The notes below the pieces were generated by a model. That model had not been told where the DNA came from. It worked only from the letters and a program-made list of their open reading frames with translations, and searched no databases. From positions 108,681 to 172,680 of the forward strand of contig NZ_JACYTN010000007.1 of the NCBI RefSeq assembly GCF_014841135.1: a stretch of 64,000 nt of DNA. The letters are read 5' to 3'. Origin of the DNA: Paenibacillus arenosi (lineage in GTDB: Bacteria; Bacillota; Bacilli; Paenibacillales; Paenibacillaceae). The position numbers were made by a program, and so were the translations under genes. Shown here in pieces: positions 40,258 through 49,989 of this stretch; position 1 is the stretch's first letter; the number at the start of each line of letters is the position of its first letter.

Positions 40258-40545
40258 GCATAGCTAATAGTACCATTGAATTATAACAACTAGAACGTTT
40301 GCTCAATTTCACAGATTTCATAAATCTATTCCATTGTAGTGATAAGGTGTTCAGGTGTAAACAAAGGAGTATCTTTCCAAAGATCGAATAGGTTAAGTGA
40401 TGAAACTAAGCCAAGTCAAGTGGGACGAGGTGCGCTGCCCAGTGATATTTATACGACATGAGCGTCCATTTTCTTGTGAGGTCTAATCACTCAGATAGCA
40501 AGGTTGTAAATGTTCTTAACGTAAACAAACAGAGGTGACGAGGCA
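40258..40545. other. intergenic region before the 40546 gene
   Basis: No gene, RNA structure or repeat that I can support in this stretch of about 290 bases. GAGGTGACGAGGCA at its end is the ribosome binding region of the next gene, and a promoter for it must be here. Confidence 0.5.
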
Positions 40546-41817
40546 GTGGACAAAAAAATACAAGAACTAATTGATTTAACAAATGAGAAATTTGGATTAG
40601 GGAACTATCGTTTAGAACGATATAGCCTTTATCGAAAAGTAAATATGTTCAACGATACCGTATACACATTAAGCATGGAATGGTTTCCTAAACATGTTAC
40701 TAAACAAGAGGATGATGATTCCAACCCGGAAGGTACAGCAGTTATTGAGATAAATGTTCATGATCGTAAGGTTTTGAGTGCCATTTTTGTCAGAGGGAAG
40801 ACCTACGCAACAGATGGGGTTATGTTCGATGATGTGAGTTGCAATACTATTATTAAATGGATTGAAGATGAAACAGGGCTAGTGTATGGGGAACAATTTC
40901 AATTGCATAAAGAAGAAGAATTGGATTTCCACTTCAAAGAATGTATCCATGGCGTTGCTGTTTCCCCATCGGGGTCGATTCAAGTAACATGTAACGAGGA
41001 AGGAAAACTAGTCTTTTTCTCTGTGCACGGGCAATTTCCTCCTAAAGCAATGATTAGAGAAGAGTCGTATACCCTTTCACTTGATAAAATAAAGCATTTG
41101 GCAATGGAACAATTGAAATTGATTGAATTTCCCTCTATAACAGAGGAAACATTAGTTCCTGTTTATGCGATAGAAGAGATTTTTGTCCAGAATGATGGAA
41201 AGACAACGATTCCATTTGAAGTTTTTTCGGATACAAGGTCTTATTTGAAAATAGACAAGACTTTGTGCTGGGATGATCCGATTGATACACCATTTGAGAG
41301 GCAAGAAGTTAGTTGGATGGAAGAAGTAACATGGGAACAAGCATTATTAAGTGAACCAAGTCCTGATTCATTTCCAATCACAGCAGAAGAGCAGGCGAAA
41401 TGTTTAGTGGCAGTAAAGGACTTATTACGACAGCAATATCCAAATGATTCAGAACAATGGATGGTCAAAACGTTGCATCGTGATCAAGGGCATATCTATG
41501 CAATTTTAAAAATGAATAATCAGGTGAAGCGTGTATTTCAAAGGAAATTAATGATTATAATTGATTCACAGAGCTATCGAGCGGTAAATTACATGGATAA
41601 CGAACCGATGCTAGACATTTTCGGCCAATTTAAAGTAGCTAATAAAGTATCGATCACAAAAGAAGAAGCATTTACTAACATATTAGAATGGTTTGAACTT
41701 ACACCTTGCTATGTCTATGACTTTGAACAAAAACAATATATCTTATATGCAAAATTAGACTGTCAATACGCCGTGAATGCTGGTAGCGGGGAAGTCGTTT
41801 CATTAGATGCTTTGTAG
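40546..41817 (+). CDS. uncharacterised soluble protein with two YcdB/PepSY-like halves
   Basis: A 423-residue protein starting at GTG 40546. It has no signal peptide or membrane helix and looks cytosolic and acidic. The sequence suggests repeated alpha-beta units of the YcdB/YcdC-PepSY kind: DKIKHLAMEQLKL and KEEAFTNILEWFELTPCYVYD each precede a beta strand. The later part has QYILYAKLDCQYAVNAGSGEVVSLDAL, a beta-hairpin ending like YcdB domains (x-Y-x-V-D/N-A-x-T/S-G-E-V). I cannot name a function. It is flanked by a strong terminator and the leuS T-box, so it is a single gene inserted between the methyltransferase and leuS, where many relatives have none. Confidence 0.6.
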   Translation: MDKKIQELIDLTNEKFGLGNYRLERYSLYRKVNMFNDTVYTLSMEWFPKHVTKQEDDDSNPEGTAVIEINVHDRKVLSAIFVRGKTYATDGVMFDDVSCNTIIKWIEDETGLVYGEQFQLHKEEELDFHFKECIHGVAVSPSGSIQVTCNEEGKLVFFSVHGQFPPKAMIREESYTLSLDKIKHLAMEQLKLIEFPSITEETLVPVYAIEEIFVQNDGKTTIPFEVFSDTRSYLKIDKTLCWDDPIDTPFERQEVSWMEEVTWEQALLSEPSPDSFPITAEEQAKCLVAVKDLLRQQYPNDSEQWMVKTLHRDQGHIYAILKMNNQVKRVFQRKLMIIIDSQSYRAVNYMDNEPMLDIFGQFKVANKVSITKEEAFTNILEWFELTPCYVYDFEQKQYILYAKLDCQYAVNAGSGEVVSLDAL

Positions 41818-41856
41818 GCGAGAGGTAGAGTAACGGCAGCCTAATCGTGTCATACA

Positions 41857-41885
41857 TTGACAATGTTCGCTTTTTTTCATATGAT
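41857..41885 (+). promoter_or_regulatory. sigma-A promoter of the leuS T-box transcript
   Basis: TTGACA (41857-41862), a 17-base spacer and TATGAT (41880-41885): near-consensus, about 45 bases before the T-box stem I. Confidence 0.85.
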
Positions 41886-41930
41886 AAATTTAATTATCGA
41901 ACAACGGCTGAACAATGGAATACATGGATG

Positions 41931-42210
41931 ACGGTGAAGAGGAATAGTAGCTAGCTGAGAGTACTTCAGAGAGCCGGCGGAAGGTGCGAGCCGGTGTGCA
42001 CAGTAGGGAACTCACCTCGGAGTCATGCGACTAACGAATTGACCTGTTCTGCATTTGCAGAGCTGGCAGCTAGGTCGCAGCGTGATGCTCGCGTTAAGAG
42101 CATACAAGTGAGCAGCAGACAAAGCATGTCTGACGCTAACTAGGGTGGTACCGCGGGAATATATAACCTCTCGTCCCTAGCGATTGACGCTAGGGATGGG
42201 AGGTTTTTTT
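41931..42210 (+). promoter_or_regulatory. T-box riboswitch controlling leuS
   Basis: The leader has the T-box layout. Stem I has the S-turn-like GAGAGTACTTC and apical GCCGGCGGAAGG...AGCCGGT. The returning strand reads GGGAACTCACCTC, which places CTC (Leu) as the specifier codon. The T-box core TAGGGTGGTACCGCGGGAA lies at 42141-42159, with GGTGG available to bind the uncharged tRNA 3' end. The terminator hairpin AACCTCTCGTCCCTAGCG/CGCTAGGGATGGGAGGTT with T7 is at about 42166-42210. Uncharged tRNA-Leu(GAG) would favour the antiterminator and turn leuS on. Confidence 0.93.
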
Positions 42211-42284
42211 GCTGGTTTGAGCAATGATCCGGCCGCTTCATTCATGTGAAACCTTACAAGACCGTTGGAGGAGGCAAAGTATCA

Positions 42285-44726
42285 ATGAGTACAGAACAAC
42301 AGAAGGTTGGTTATCAACCACAGCAACTTGAGCCGAAGTGGCAGAAATACTGGGACGAGCATAAGACTTTCGCTACATCGGATAACGATGATTTGCCGAA
42401 GTTTTATGCACTAGACATGTTCCCATACCCTTCCGGTTCGGGCCTCCATGTAGGTCATCCAGAAGGCTACACGGCTACAGATATTATTTCCCGCTTTAAG
42501 CGTATGCGCGGATACAATGTTCTTCATCCGATGGGATGGGATGCATTCGGTCTTCCTGCGGAGCAGCATGCTCTGGACACAGGTGAGCATCCACGTGATA
42601 TAACGGTAAAGAACATTAACAATTTCCGTCGTCAAATTAAGTCTCTTGGCTTCTCTTACGATTGGGATCGTGAGATTAGCACAACAGATCCAGAATACTA
42701 CAAGTGGACACAGTGGATTTTTATCCAATTGTATAATAAAGGTCTTGCTTACGTAGACGAAGTGGCAGTTAACTGGTGTCCTGCATTGGGCACGGTACTT
42801 GCGAATGAGGAAGTTATCGATGGCTTGTCTGAGCGTGGTAACCACCCGGTTGTTCGTAAACCGATGCGTCAATGGGTTTTGAAAATTACCGAGTATGCAG
42901 AGCGTTTGCTTGAAGATTTGGAAGAGTTGGATTGGCCAGAAAGCATCAAAGATATGCAGCGTCACTGGGTAGGTAAGTCAACAGGTGCGGAAGTTCGCTT
43001 CGCGATTGACGGGCACCAGGATGAAGCGCTTGTTGTGTTTACAACTCGTCCTGATACATTGTTCGGTGCGACATACTGCGTATTGGCTCCAGAGCATGCA
43101 TTGGTGGAGAAGCTTACGACAGACGCACAGCGTGAAGCTGTGAAAGCTTATCAAGAACAAGCTGCTCGTAAGAGCGACCTTGAGCGTACAGACTTGGCAA
43201 AAGAAAAGTCCGGCGTATTTACAGGTGCATATGCGATTAACCCTGTAAACGGAGCTCAAGCACCGATTTGGATTGCTGACTATGTATTGGCTGGCTATGG
43301 TACAGGTGCAATTATGGCTGTTCCAGGTCACGATGAGCGTGATTGGGAATTCGCGAAGCAATTCGAGCTACCGATTATCGAAGTTGTATCCGGTGGCGAT
43401 GTGACGAAGGAAGCATACGCAGGTGACGGAGCTCATGTTAACTCTGACTTCTTGAACGGTCTTGAGAACGAAGCGGCAATCGCACGTATGATCGAATGGT
43501 TGCAAGAAAAAGGCGTAGGTCAAGGTAAAGTAACGTACCGTCTGCGTGACTGGTTGTTTAGCCGTCAGCGTTATTGGGGAGAGCCAATTCCGATCATCCA
43601 TCTAGAAGATGGCACAATGAAGACAGTTCCTGAATCGGAGCTTCCGCTTATGCTGCCGGATGTAGATCAAATTCGTCCTTCTGGTACAGGCGAGTCACCA
43701 CTTGCAAATGTAACCGATTGGGTAGAGACGATTGATCCTGAGACAGGCATGAAAGCACGTCGTGAGACAAATACGATGCCGCAATGGGCAGGCAGCTGCT
43801 GGTACTACCTACGCTTCATTGATCCGAAGAACAATGATGAGATTTGTTCCAAAGAAAAACAAAGCAAATGGTTGCCTGTAGACTTGTACATTGGTGGAGC
43901 TGAGCATGCGGTACTTCACTTGCTCTATGCTCGCTTCTGGCACAAAGTATTGTACGATATCGGTGTAGTTGAAACGAAGGAGCCATTCTACAAGCTCGTT
44001 AACCAAGGTATGATTCTTGGTACGAACGGTGAGAAGATGTCCAAGTCTCGCGGAAATGTCATCAATCCTGATGAAATTGTGAACGAGTATGGTGCAGATA
44101 CACTTCGTATGTATGAAATGTTCATGGGTCCTTTGGAAGCAACAAAGCCTTGGAATACAAATGGTGTTGAAGGTATGTACCGCTTCTTGAGCCGTATTTG
44201 GCGCTTGTTCATTACGGAGGACAATCAATTGAATCCGAAAATTGTAGATGAGCAAGGTGACGATGCATTCGTTCGCGTATGGCACAAAACAGTTAAAAAA
44301 GTAACAGAAGACACAGAGGCATTGCGTTTCAATACAGCAATTAGCCAAATGATGATCTTCATCAATGATGCTTATAAGCAAGAAACATTGCCACGCAAAG
44401 CAATGGAGAACTTTATTCAATTGTTGTCTCCTTTGGCACCGCATATCGCGGAAGAGCTATGGGAGCGTATGGGCTTCAATGGTACGATCTCGTATGTGGC
44501 ATGGCCGACGTATGATGAGCGTCTTACGGTTGATGCAGAAGTTGAGATCGTTGTTCAAGTGAACGGCAAGATCGTTGAGCGTCTAAAAGTAGCTGCAGAC
44601 GCGGATGAAGCCACTACACAAGAAACAGCGATGCAGTCTGCGAATGTCCAAGCCGCAATTGCGGGCAAGACAGTACGCAAAGTGATCGCTGTTAAAGGTC
44701 GCCTAGTTAATATCGTAGTTGGCTAA
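42285..44726 (+). CDS. leuS: leucyl-tRNA synthetase
   Basis: A class I synthetase of 813 residues. The HIGH motif is in [12 protein letters not shown] (about 45-56) and KMSKS in [10 protein letters not shown] (about 583-591). The editing domain (about 220-415) carries [20 protein letters not shown] (threonine-rich motif) and ends near [19 protein letters not shown]. An anticodon-binding helical domain and a C-terminal [17 protein letters not shown] domain follow. ATG 42285 follows TTGGAGGAGG; the frame upstream of it belongs to the leader. It charges tRNA-Leu and is controlled by the T-box in front. Confidence 0.98.
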   Translation: MSTEQQKVGYQPQQLEPKWQKYWDEHKTFATSDNDDLPKFYALDMFPYPSGSGLHVGHPEGYTATDIISRFKRMRGYNVLHPMGWDAFGLPAEQHALDTGEHPRDITVKNINNFRRQIKSLGFSYDWDREISTTDPEYYKWTQWIFIQLYNKGLAYVDEVAVNWCPALGTVLANEEVIDGLSERGNHPVVRKPMRQWVLKITEYAERLLEDLEELDWPESIKDMQRHWVGKSTGAEVRFAIDGHQDEALVVFTTRPDTLFGATYCVLAPEHALVEKLTTDAQREAVKAYQEQAARKSDLERTDLAKEKSGVFTGAYAINPVNGAQAPIWIADYVLAGYGTGAIMAVPGHDERDWEFAKQFELPIIEVVSGGDVTKEAYAGDGAHVNSDFLNGLENEAAIARMIEWLQEKGVGQGKVTYRLRDWLFSRQRYWGEPIPIIHLEDGTMKTVPESELPLMLPDVDQIRPSGTGESPLANVTDWVETIDPETGMKARRETNTMPQWAGSCWYYLRFIDPKNNDEICSKEKQSKWLPVDLYIGGAEHAVLHLLYARFWHKVLYDIGVVETKEPFYKLVNQGMILGTNGEKMSKSRGNVINPDEIVNEYGADTLRMYEMFMGPLEATKPWNTNGVEGMYRFLSRIWRLFITEDNQLNPKIVDEQGDDAFVRVWHKTVKKVTEDTEALRFNTAISQMMIFINDAYKQETLPRKAMENFIQLLSPLAPHIAEELWERMGFNGTISYVAWPTYDERLTVDAEVEIVVQVNGKIVERLKVAADADEATTQETAMQSANVQAAIAGKTVRKVIAVKGRLVNIVVG

Positions 44727-44735
44727 TGTTAAGTG

Positions 44736-45560
44736 TTAGGTCTCTGACCATGACGTTTTTACTTTTTCCAAGTCCTCTTGGAATTTGCCATGTGTAACAT
44801 CAATAAGTTGATGGAATACACCATCTAACTTATGCTGTAGCAAGTGCAGTGCTTCGGCGGTTATGCCGCCGGGTACTGCAACTCGCTGCTGCAGCTGTTC
44901 AGGCGTCAATTTCCCTTCGGTTAAAAGCTTGCCGGTACCAAGTACCATTTCGCAAGCCAACCTCGTAGCCTCAGAATAATCAATTCCTGTACGTTCTACC
45001 GCTGCATCAATCCATTTCTGTACAAATAACGCTAAAAATGCGGGTCCACAACTGCAAATATCACTTGTAATTCGTGTGTGCTGCTCCGATATGACAATCG
45101 GCTGGCTAATCGATATCATCAACTGCTCCAGCAGCAACCGATCTTCTGTCCCAATACGGGAACCATACATACAGATGGAAGCACCACTCTGTACATAATT
45201 TGCAATACTCGGAATAATTTTTGCTACTTTGCAAGACAGGCTGCTCTCTAACTGCTCGATCAGTATCGGGCTAGTGATGGAAACAACGAGTTGATCCGGT
45301 GTGACAACTTTGGCAATCTCGTTCACCACATTTTTGAACTCAAGCGGCTTCACACATATAAATACGATATGACTAAGTCGCGTCGTTTCTGCTACATTTG
45401 CAGTAGCATGCAGTCCCGGATACTTTTCGGCTAAACGCTGTGCCTTCGCGATTGTGCGATTTGTTACGACAACTTGCTTTGACTCCAATACGCCCGATTG
45501 TATAAAGGCTTCGATTAATATAGAGCCCATGCTGCCCGTTCCTATGAATCCGACCTTCAC
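44736..45560 (-). CDS. comER: late competence protein ComER (pyrroline-5-carboxylate-reductase-like)
   Basis: A 274-residue NAD(P)-binding protein of the ProC family. The Rossmann start is VKVGFIGTGSMGSILIEAF (G-x-G-x-M-G), with IVFICVKPLEF and VVSITSPI in the nucleotide domain and AVPGGITAEALHLL in the C-terminal dimer domain (P-G-G-x-T motif). GTG 45560 is preceded by GGGAGG at eight bases; the frame extends to 45605 but without a site. It is divergent from comEA and convergent with leuS, exactly as in Bacillus. Its role in competence there is dispensable, and links to sporulation/biofilm have been suggested for some relatives. Confidence 0.9.
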   Translation of the reverse strand: MKVGFIGTGSMGSILIEAFIQSGVLESKQVVVTNRTIAKAQRLAEKYPGLHATANVAETTRLSHIVFICVKPLEFKNVVNEIAKVVTPDQLVVSITSPILIEQLESSLSCKVAKIIPSIANYVQSGASICMYGSRIGTEDRLLLEQLMISISQPIVISEQHTRITSDICSCGPAFLALFVQKWIDAAVERTGIDYSEATRLACEMVLGTGKLLTEGKLTPEQLQQRVAVPGGITAEALHLLQHKLDGVFHQLIDVTHGKFQEDLEKVKTSWSET

Positions 45561-45673
45561 GTGGACGTCCTCCCTTCTTTCGACCGTACACGGGCCGTTA
45601 TGCAACGCTTTAAATCACTATATGAACGACTAGTTGACCACTATACCGCATCAATAATATTGGGGGAATGTTT

Positions 45674-46366
45674 ATGTCTGCTAATCGCAAGCAGGCTTCA
45701 CTTGTATCTTGGATGATTGTCGTAATGGTTGGTGTTATTGGTATCGTCTTATTTGCTTTTATGTGGCTTCGTCCTCAGCTTGGAGGTGCGACAGAGGGAT
45801 GGAAACCCATCAATAATCAAGTGTCTCAACTGCTGGAGACTGAGAGCAGTACTTCGTCTGACCGTGAACCTAACAAAAGAGAAGTTAATCTTCCTACTAG
45901 CGATCCGAATAAAGCTGCGCAAGTAAATGAGAACAGAAACAGCAGCTCGAAGGGGGTGGGAGGGGATCGGCAGCAAGGAGATAAACGCAATGAACAAACA
46001 GACACGAATAATCAAGCTCAAGTAACGAATTCGCACACAACGAAGCAACCGCACAATCAGCATGAAGCAAGTGAAGGCCTTACTAAAGAAAATAAAAAAA
46101 TAGCTGCAGCAGCATCGAATACGAACAATGTTCCTACTAATGCGACTGAGATAGCAGCAGAACAGCAGAGCCAGCTTATTTCTTTAAATCGTGCAAATGA
46201 GCAGCAGCTTGACGAGCTGCCAGGCGTTGGTCCCTCCAAAGCTAAAGCAATTGTTGCTTATCGCGAGCAGCATGGAAAGTTTAACTCAATTGAAGAGGTA
46301 ATGAAGGTTAAAGGTATTGGTCCTAAAATGTTTAAGAAGATGAAAGACAAGCTTACAGTGGACTAA
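45674..46366 (+). CDS. comEA: competence DNA receptor ComEA
   Basis: A 230-residue protein: N-terminal membrane helix (about 9-31), a long low-complexity linker rich in Asn, Gln, Ser, Thr and Lys (about 45-160), and a C-terminal double helix-hairpin-helix. The latter reads LISLNRANEQQLDELPGVGPSKAKAIVAYREQHGKF then EEVMKVKGIGPKMFKKMKDKL (about 165-230). HhH domains bind double-stranded DNA at the cell surface and hand it to ComEC. ATG 45674 is seven bases after GGGGG; ATG 45668 is too close. The linker is longer than the about 205-residue Bacillus protein would need. Confidence 0.93.
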   Translation: MSANRKQASLVSWMIVVMVGVIGIVLFAFMWLRPQLGGATEGWKPINNQVSQLLETESSTSSDREPNKREVNLPTSDPNKAAQVNENRNSSSKGVGGDRQQGDKRNEQTDTNNQAQVTNSHTTKQPHNQHEASEGLTKENKKIAAAASNTNNVPTNATEIAAEQQSQLISLNRANEQQLDELPGVGPSKAKAIVAYREQHGKFNSIEEVMKVKGIGPKMFKKMKDKLTVD

Positions 46367-46511
46367 ATTGTGTGTTGCGAGAAGTTGCGGGTTGACTGTA
46401 AACGCTGCAAATCCATTTCTTTTATATGACAGAAGAGGTTGCATCTCTTAATCCGCCATTTTAAAATAGGATGTAATTCAAACATAGTGTGGGTAGAGAA
46501 GGGGTAACATC

Positions 46512-47042
46512 ATGACGGCAACGAAACGCAAAGATTGGGATACGTATTTTATGGATATCGCATATATGGTTTCTACACGGTCTCGCTGCCCGCGCAGACA
46601 TGTTGGTGCAGTGCTTGTCCAAGGCAAGAAATTGCTTGGGACGGCTTATAATGGGGCACCTATGGGGGTGCCAGATTGCAGTGAGGAAGGGTGTATGATT
46701 GTAGAGCAGTATGAGGTTGTGCATCAAGCGGATGGCAGTGAGGAAATGGTGAAGAAGCAGCGCTGTATTCGTACGATTCACGCGGAGCAAAATTTGCTAT
46801 TGTTTACTGACCGTATCGACCGTGAAGGCTCTACTGTCTATGTAACGGATCAACCTTGCTGGACATGTGCGAATATGCTAACGAATAGTGGTGTGACGGA
46901 GATTGTGTTCCATCGCCCTTATTTAAAGGACACCGAGAAAGTTTCACGGATGATGGAGCAAAGAGGAATTGTATTCCGTCAGCTGTTGCAGTATGATCCC
47001 CCGCAGCAAGCGGTTGAGGAAATACAAAAAGAACATATGTAG
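46512..47042 (+). CDS. comEB: ComEB, dCMP deaminase family protein
   Basis: A 176-residue zinc deaminase. The zinc motifs are RTIHAEQNLLLF (H-A-E, about residue 92) and TDQPCWTCANML (P-C-x-x-C, about 117-122). An additional zinc-like cluster C-S-E-E-G-C sits at about 57-62. It converts dCMP to dUMP; in the comE locus it is not needed for DNA uptake in Bacillus. Start ATG follows AGAAGGGGTAACATC. A hairpin with T run (47058-47114) separates it from comEC. Confidence 0.93.
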   Translation: MTATKRKDWDTYFMDIAYMVSTRSRCPRRHVGAVLVQGKKLLGTAYNGAPMGVPDCSEEGCMIVEQYEVVHQADGSEEMVKKQRCIRTIHAEQNLLLFTDRIDREGSTVYVTDQPCWTCANMLTNSGVTEIVFHRPYLKDTEKVSRMMEQRGIVFRQLLQYDPPQQAVEEIQKEHM

Positions 47043-47057
47043 GTTATGTTAAGGAAG

Positions 47058-47114
47058 AACCTTGCGGCCATTCGTAAATCGTTACATTTACGTAGTTGGC
47101 AGCAAGGTTTTTTT
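47058..47114 (+). terminator. intrinsic terminator between comEB and comEC
   Basis: AACCTTGC pairs with GCAAGGTT, with an inner GTAAAT/ATTTAC stem, and is followed by TTTTTTT. It lies just after the comEB stop and before the comEC ribosome binding site. Confidence 0.8.
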
Positions 47115-47171
47115 GTTTTCGCAAATCGTGATGAAGTTATTGAATTTGTACGGAAGGGAAGAGAAGGGGAG

Positions 47172-49814
47172 ATGACTATCGAACGGCGACCTATCGTTAC
47201 GGCTGCTTGCTGCTGGGTGTTTGGCATATATTTTGCGATTACGATGGCTTTTATGGATATCGTATGGAGTTTAATTGGGTTAGGTCTGTTGCTGCCGCTG
47301 CTGGACCGTTTCAGATGGCTGAGCTGGAGAATTGGCTGCTTATGTCTATTGGTTATGTTAGTATCAGCCAGCTATTATTGTTGGTATGACAATAGGCAGC
47401 TTTCGGAACTTCCGATGTTAGTGGATAGCCTGCATGATGATCGGCAGAGGGTAGAAGAAGCATGGAGTGGAACGATGAAAGGTACAATTGCTTCAGAAGT
47501 TGTGAGAGACGGAGATCGTGTACAATTTCGACTAAGAGTACGTTCTTTTAGCCATAATCAGAACCGGATAGAGCCTGCTTCTGAGCTCGTATTCGTGCAA
47601 ATTAAGCTTTTAGAAGAGGTTGAATTGCAGAATTCTACTCTATGGAAGCGGGGCGCAAATATAAGCGTAGAAGGTGAGTTGAAGCTGCCTTCAGACGCAG
47701 ACAACTTTGGGGTGTTTGAATATAGGAACTATTTGAGGCATCAGCATATTTATGGAGTTTTTCATGTTAAAGGAGCGCAGTCTGTACAAATAAATAATTC
47801 AGCAGACACGATGGACTGGGAGTGGTGGATGGGTGCCGTTGAACAGCTGCGACTGCACAGTGCTTCTCAGTTCGACGCATTGTTTCCTGTGGAACAGAGC
47901 AGTTATATGCAAGGACTAATATTAGGATTACGCAGTGATCTTGATCTGGAGTTGGAGCGTTCATTTTCTCAACTAGGATTAACTCACGTTCTAGCGATAT
48001 CAGGTTTGCATGTTGCCGTATTTGTTGGCGGATGCTTGTATTTGCTTCGTTGGTTGAGATTGCCTAGGGAGTCGGCATTAACGGTAGTTATTGGTCTTAT
48101 TCCTCTTTATGTTTTGTTCACAGGGGCTTCTCCATCTATTCTTCGTGCAGGCTTTATGTCCATACTTGTTCTCATTGGGCTTCGTCAAGGTTGGCTGCGT
48201 GATGGGCTTCATATTTTGTCTGCGGTATTGCTAATGATGCTGTTGTGGAATCCTTATTATGCGGTGGATGTGAGTTTTCAGCTATCCTTTGCTGTAACTG
48301 CTGGTCTTATCATTGGTGTACCCTTATTTACGAGACTCCTTCCTGCTAGCTGGCCAGCATGGCTGACTTCTTCTTTAGGCGTGTCCATTGTAGCTCAGGC
48401 CGTATCTTTCCCCTTAACCATTTATTATTTCAATCAAGTGTCGCTTCTATCGCTAGGCGTGAATGTAGTGCTGGTTCCATTCATAAGCTTGGTGATTCTT
48501 CCACTTGGTACAATCGTTTTGTTGGTGAGCTATTTGTACATGCCGTTAGCGGAGGGGCTTGCTGCTATAGTGCGAATCGGGAATGACTGGACATTTGCGC
48601 TGGTTCATTATTTGGCACAGTGGGAGGGGACGAGTGTTATTTGGCCGAAGCTCTCTGCAGCTTGGATAGTTGGATATTATGTATTATTATTTGTGCTGCT
48701 GAAGCTAGGTGCAAGTCTAAGACAAAGCCACACATACTGCAATGATTCTGCCCAACATAGGCTAGTAGAAAACGAAAATTTAATACCCGATACGATGCCG
48801 TTAGCGAACTTTATTGTTTTACAACCTGTTTCTCGGCGACCAATCTATGTTGGGCTTGTGTGTAGTATAAGTTTACTTTCTTCTTTACTTTATACTGGGT
48901 ACCACGCAGGAAGGCCTGAGGAGACCGTAGTATCTTTTCTTAATGTGGGGCAAGGGGATAGCATTTTGTTACGCACAGCTTCTGGCCGCAATATCCTCAT
49001 CGATGGAGGTGGAGAAATAAAGTTTGGTAAGGCAAAGGAAGCTTGGAAGCAGCGACGTGATCCGTATGAGGTAGGTGAGAAGCGGATTGTTCCTCTGTTG
49101 AAGCAGCGGGGAGTTCGGCATTTGGATGCGGTTGTTGTTACACACGGAGATGCTGACCATGCAGGTGGTTTGCGAGCGGTTCTTAAGCATATACCAGCAG
49201 ATCGGCTAGTTATGAATGGAACGTGGAAATCTTCTTCCGTTATGCGTGAATTGTATAGTATTGCACTTGAGCGTCATATATCTATAATTGGATGGAAAAC
49301 GGGAACAAGCTGGCAAGTGGATCGGGATACCCGAATTGATGTATGGCATCCATCTTCTTCAGACACGGCATCCAGTACGCAGCTTGACGTTGAAGAGGAG
49401 CAAAATGAATTCTCGTTAGTGCTGCTGCTGACATTAGGTGAAGGGAAGAGTAAGAGTACTTTCTTGCTTACTGGTGATATCGGGGCTGATGAAGAAATGA
49501 TTTTACTAATGAATGATAAGGAGAGGGAACAGCAGGGGAGCCCATATCCCGAACGGATCGATGTGTTAAAGGTCGCGCATCATGGCAGTCGTTCCTCTAC
49601 GATTCCAGAATGGGTAGATCGATGGAAGCCTAGAACATCTGTGATATCAGCAGGGAAAAACAATCTGTACGGTCATCCTCATCCGCAGGTGTTAAGAGAA
49701 CTAGCGCGTGTAGACAGTGTTATATTTCGTACTGATCTTCATGGTGAGGTTCAATATAAGTCTACCAAGGAAGGTTTGAAGATGAGAATGAAACGTGATA
49801 GGATTGCACAGTAG
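47172..49814 (+). CDS. comEC: competence DNA channel ComEC/Rec2
   Basis: An 880-residue polytopic protein. N-terminal helices are followed by an OB-like extracellular domain (about 75-215). The competence domain (about 230-560) has SQLGLTHVLAISGLHVAVFVGG (the L-x-H-x-L-A-I-S-G-L-H signature) and PSILRAGFMSILVLIGL. The C-terminal MBL-fold domain (about 610-875) has VSFLNVGQGDSILLRT, VVTHGDADHAGGL (H-x-D-x-D-H) and KVAHHGSRSSTIPEW. It transports single-stranded DNA across the membrane, and the MBL part may degrade the other strand. ATG 47172 follows AAGGGGAG; the extension to 47046 covers a terminator and is not coding. Confidence 0.95.
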   Translation: MTIERRPIVTAACCWVFGIYFAITMAFMDIVWSLIGLGLLLPLLDRFRWLSWRIGCLCLLVMLVSASYYCWYDNRQLSELPMLVDSLHDDRQRVEEAWSGTMKGTIASEVVRDGDRVQFRLRVRSFSHNQNRIEPASELVFVQIKLLEEVELQNSTLWKRGANISVEGELKLPSDADNFGVFEYRNYLRHQHIYGVFHVKGAQSVQINNSADTMDWEWWMGAVEQLRLHSASQFDALFPVEQSSYMQGLILGLRSDLDLELERSFSQLGLTHVLAISGLHVAVFVGGCLYLLRWLRLPRESALTVVIGLIPLYVLFTGASPSILRAGFMSILVLIGLRQGWLRDGLHILSAVLLMMLLWNPYYAVDVSFQLSFAVTAGLIIGVPLFTRLLPASWPAWLTSSLGVSIVAQAVSFPLTIYYFNQVSLLSLGVNVVLVPFISLVILPLGTIVLLVSYLYMPLAEGLAAIVRIGNDWTFALVHYLAQWEGTSVIWPKLSAAWIVGYYVLLFVLLKLGASLRQSHTYCNDSAQHRLVENENLIPDTMPLANFIVLQPVSRRPIYVGLVCSISLLSSLLYTGYHAGRPEETVVSFLNVGQGDSILLRTASGRNILIDGGGEIKFGKAKEAWKQRRDPYEVGEKRIVPLLKQRGVRHLDAVVVTHGDADHAGGLRAVLKHIPADRLVMNGTWKSSSVMRELYSIALERHISIIGWKTGTSWQVDRDTRIDVWHPSSSDTASSTQLDVEEEQNEFSLVLLLTLGEGKSKSTFLLTGDIGADEEMILLMNDKEREQQGSPYPERIDVLKVAHHGSRSSTIPEWVDRWKPRTSVISAGKNNLYGHPHPQVLRELARVDSVIFRTDLHGEVQYKSTKEGLKMRMKRDRIAQ

Positions 49815-49934
49815 AGACATTCATTTACAATAGAAGCTTGGCGGACTCATACATAATGGTAACTGTTATTTTCTATTTATTCCTGCTGCTTCTATTCAGG
49901 CCCAGTTATTGGGTAACAAAAAATAAAATCTGAC

Positions 49935-49961
49935 TGCAACCATTTACGCTTACGCTGCGTC
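49935..49961 (+). promoter_or_regulatory. possible ECF-type autoregulated promoter
   Basis: TGCAACC (-35-like) and CGTC (-10-like, 49958-49961) are 16 bases apart, close to the T-G-A-A-A-C...C-G-T-C pattern of many ECF sigma factors. It lies 28 bases before the start of the ECF sigma gene. Confidence 0.45.
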
Positions 49962-49989
49962 AATGGATATGCAAGAGAGGGGGGGCAAA

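Noticed and set aside
43809..44444. 211-codon antisense frame within leuS
   Set aside because: Shadow of a highly conserved essential gene; Cys/His/Ile-rich sequence without start signal.
47046..47171. N-terminal extension of comEC
   Set aside because: Covers the comEB-comEC terminator; ATG 47172 has a strong site and gives the family N terminus.
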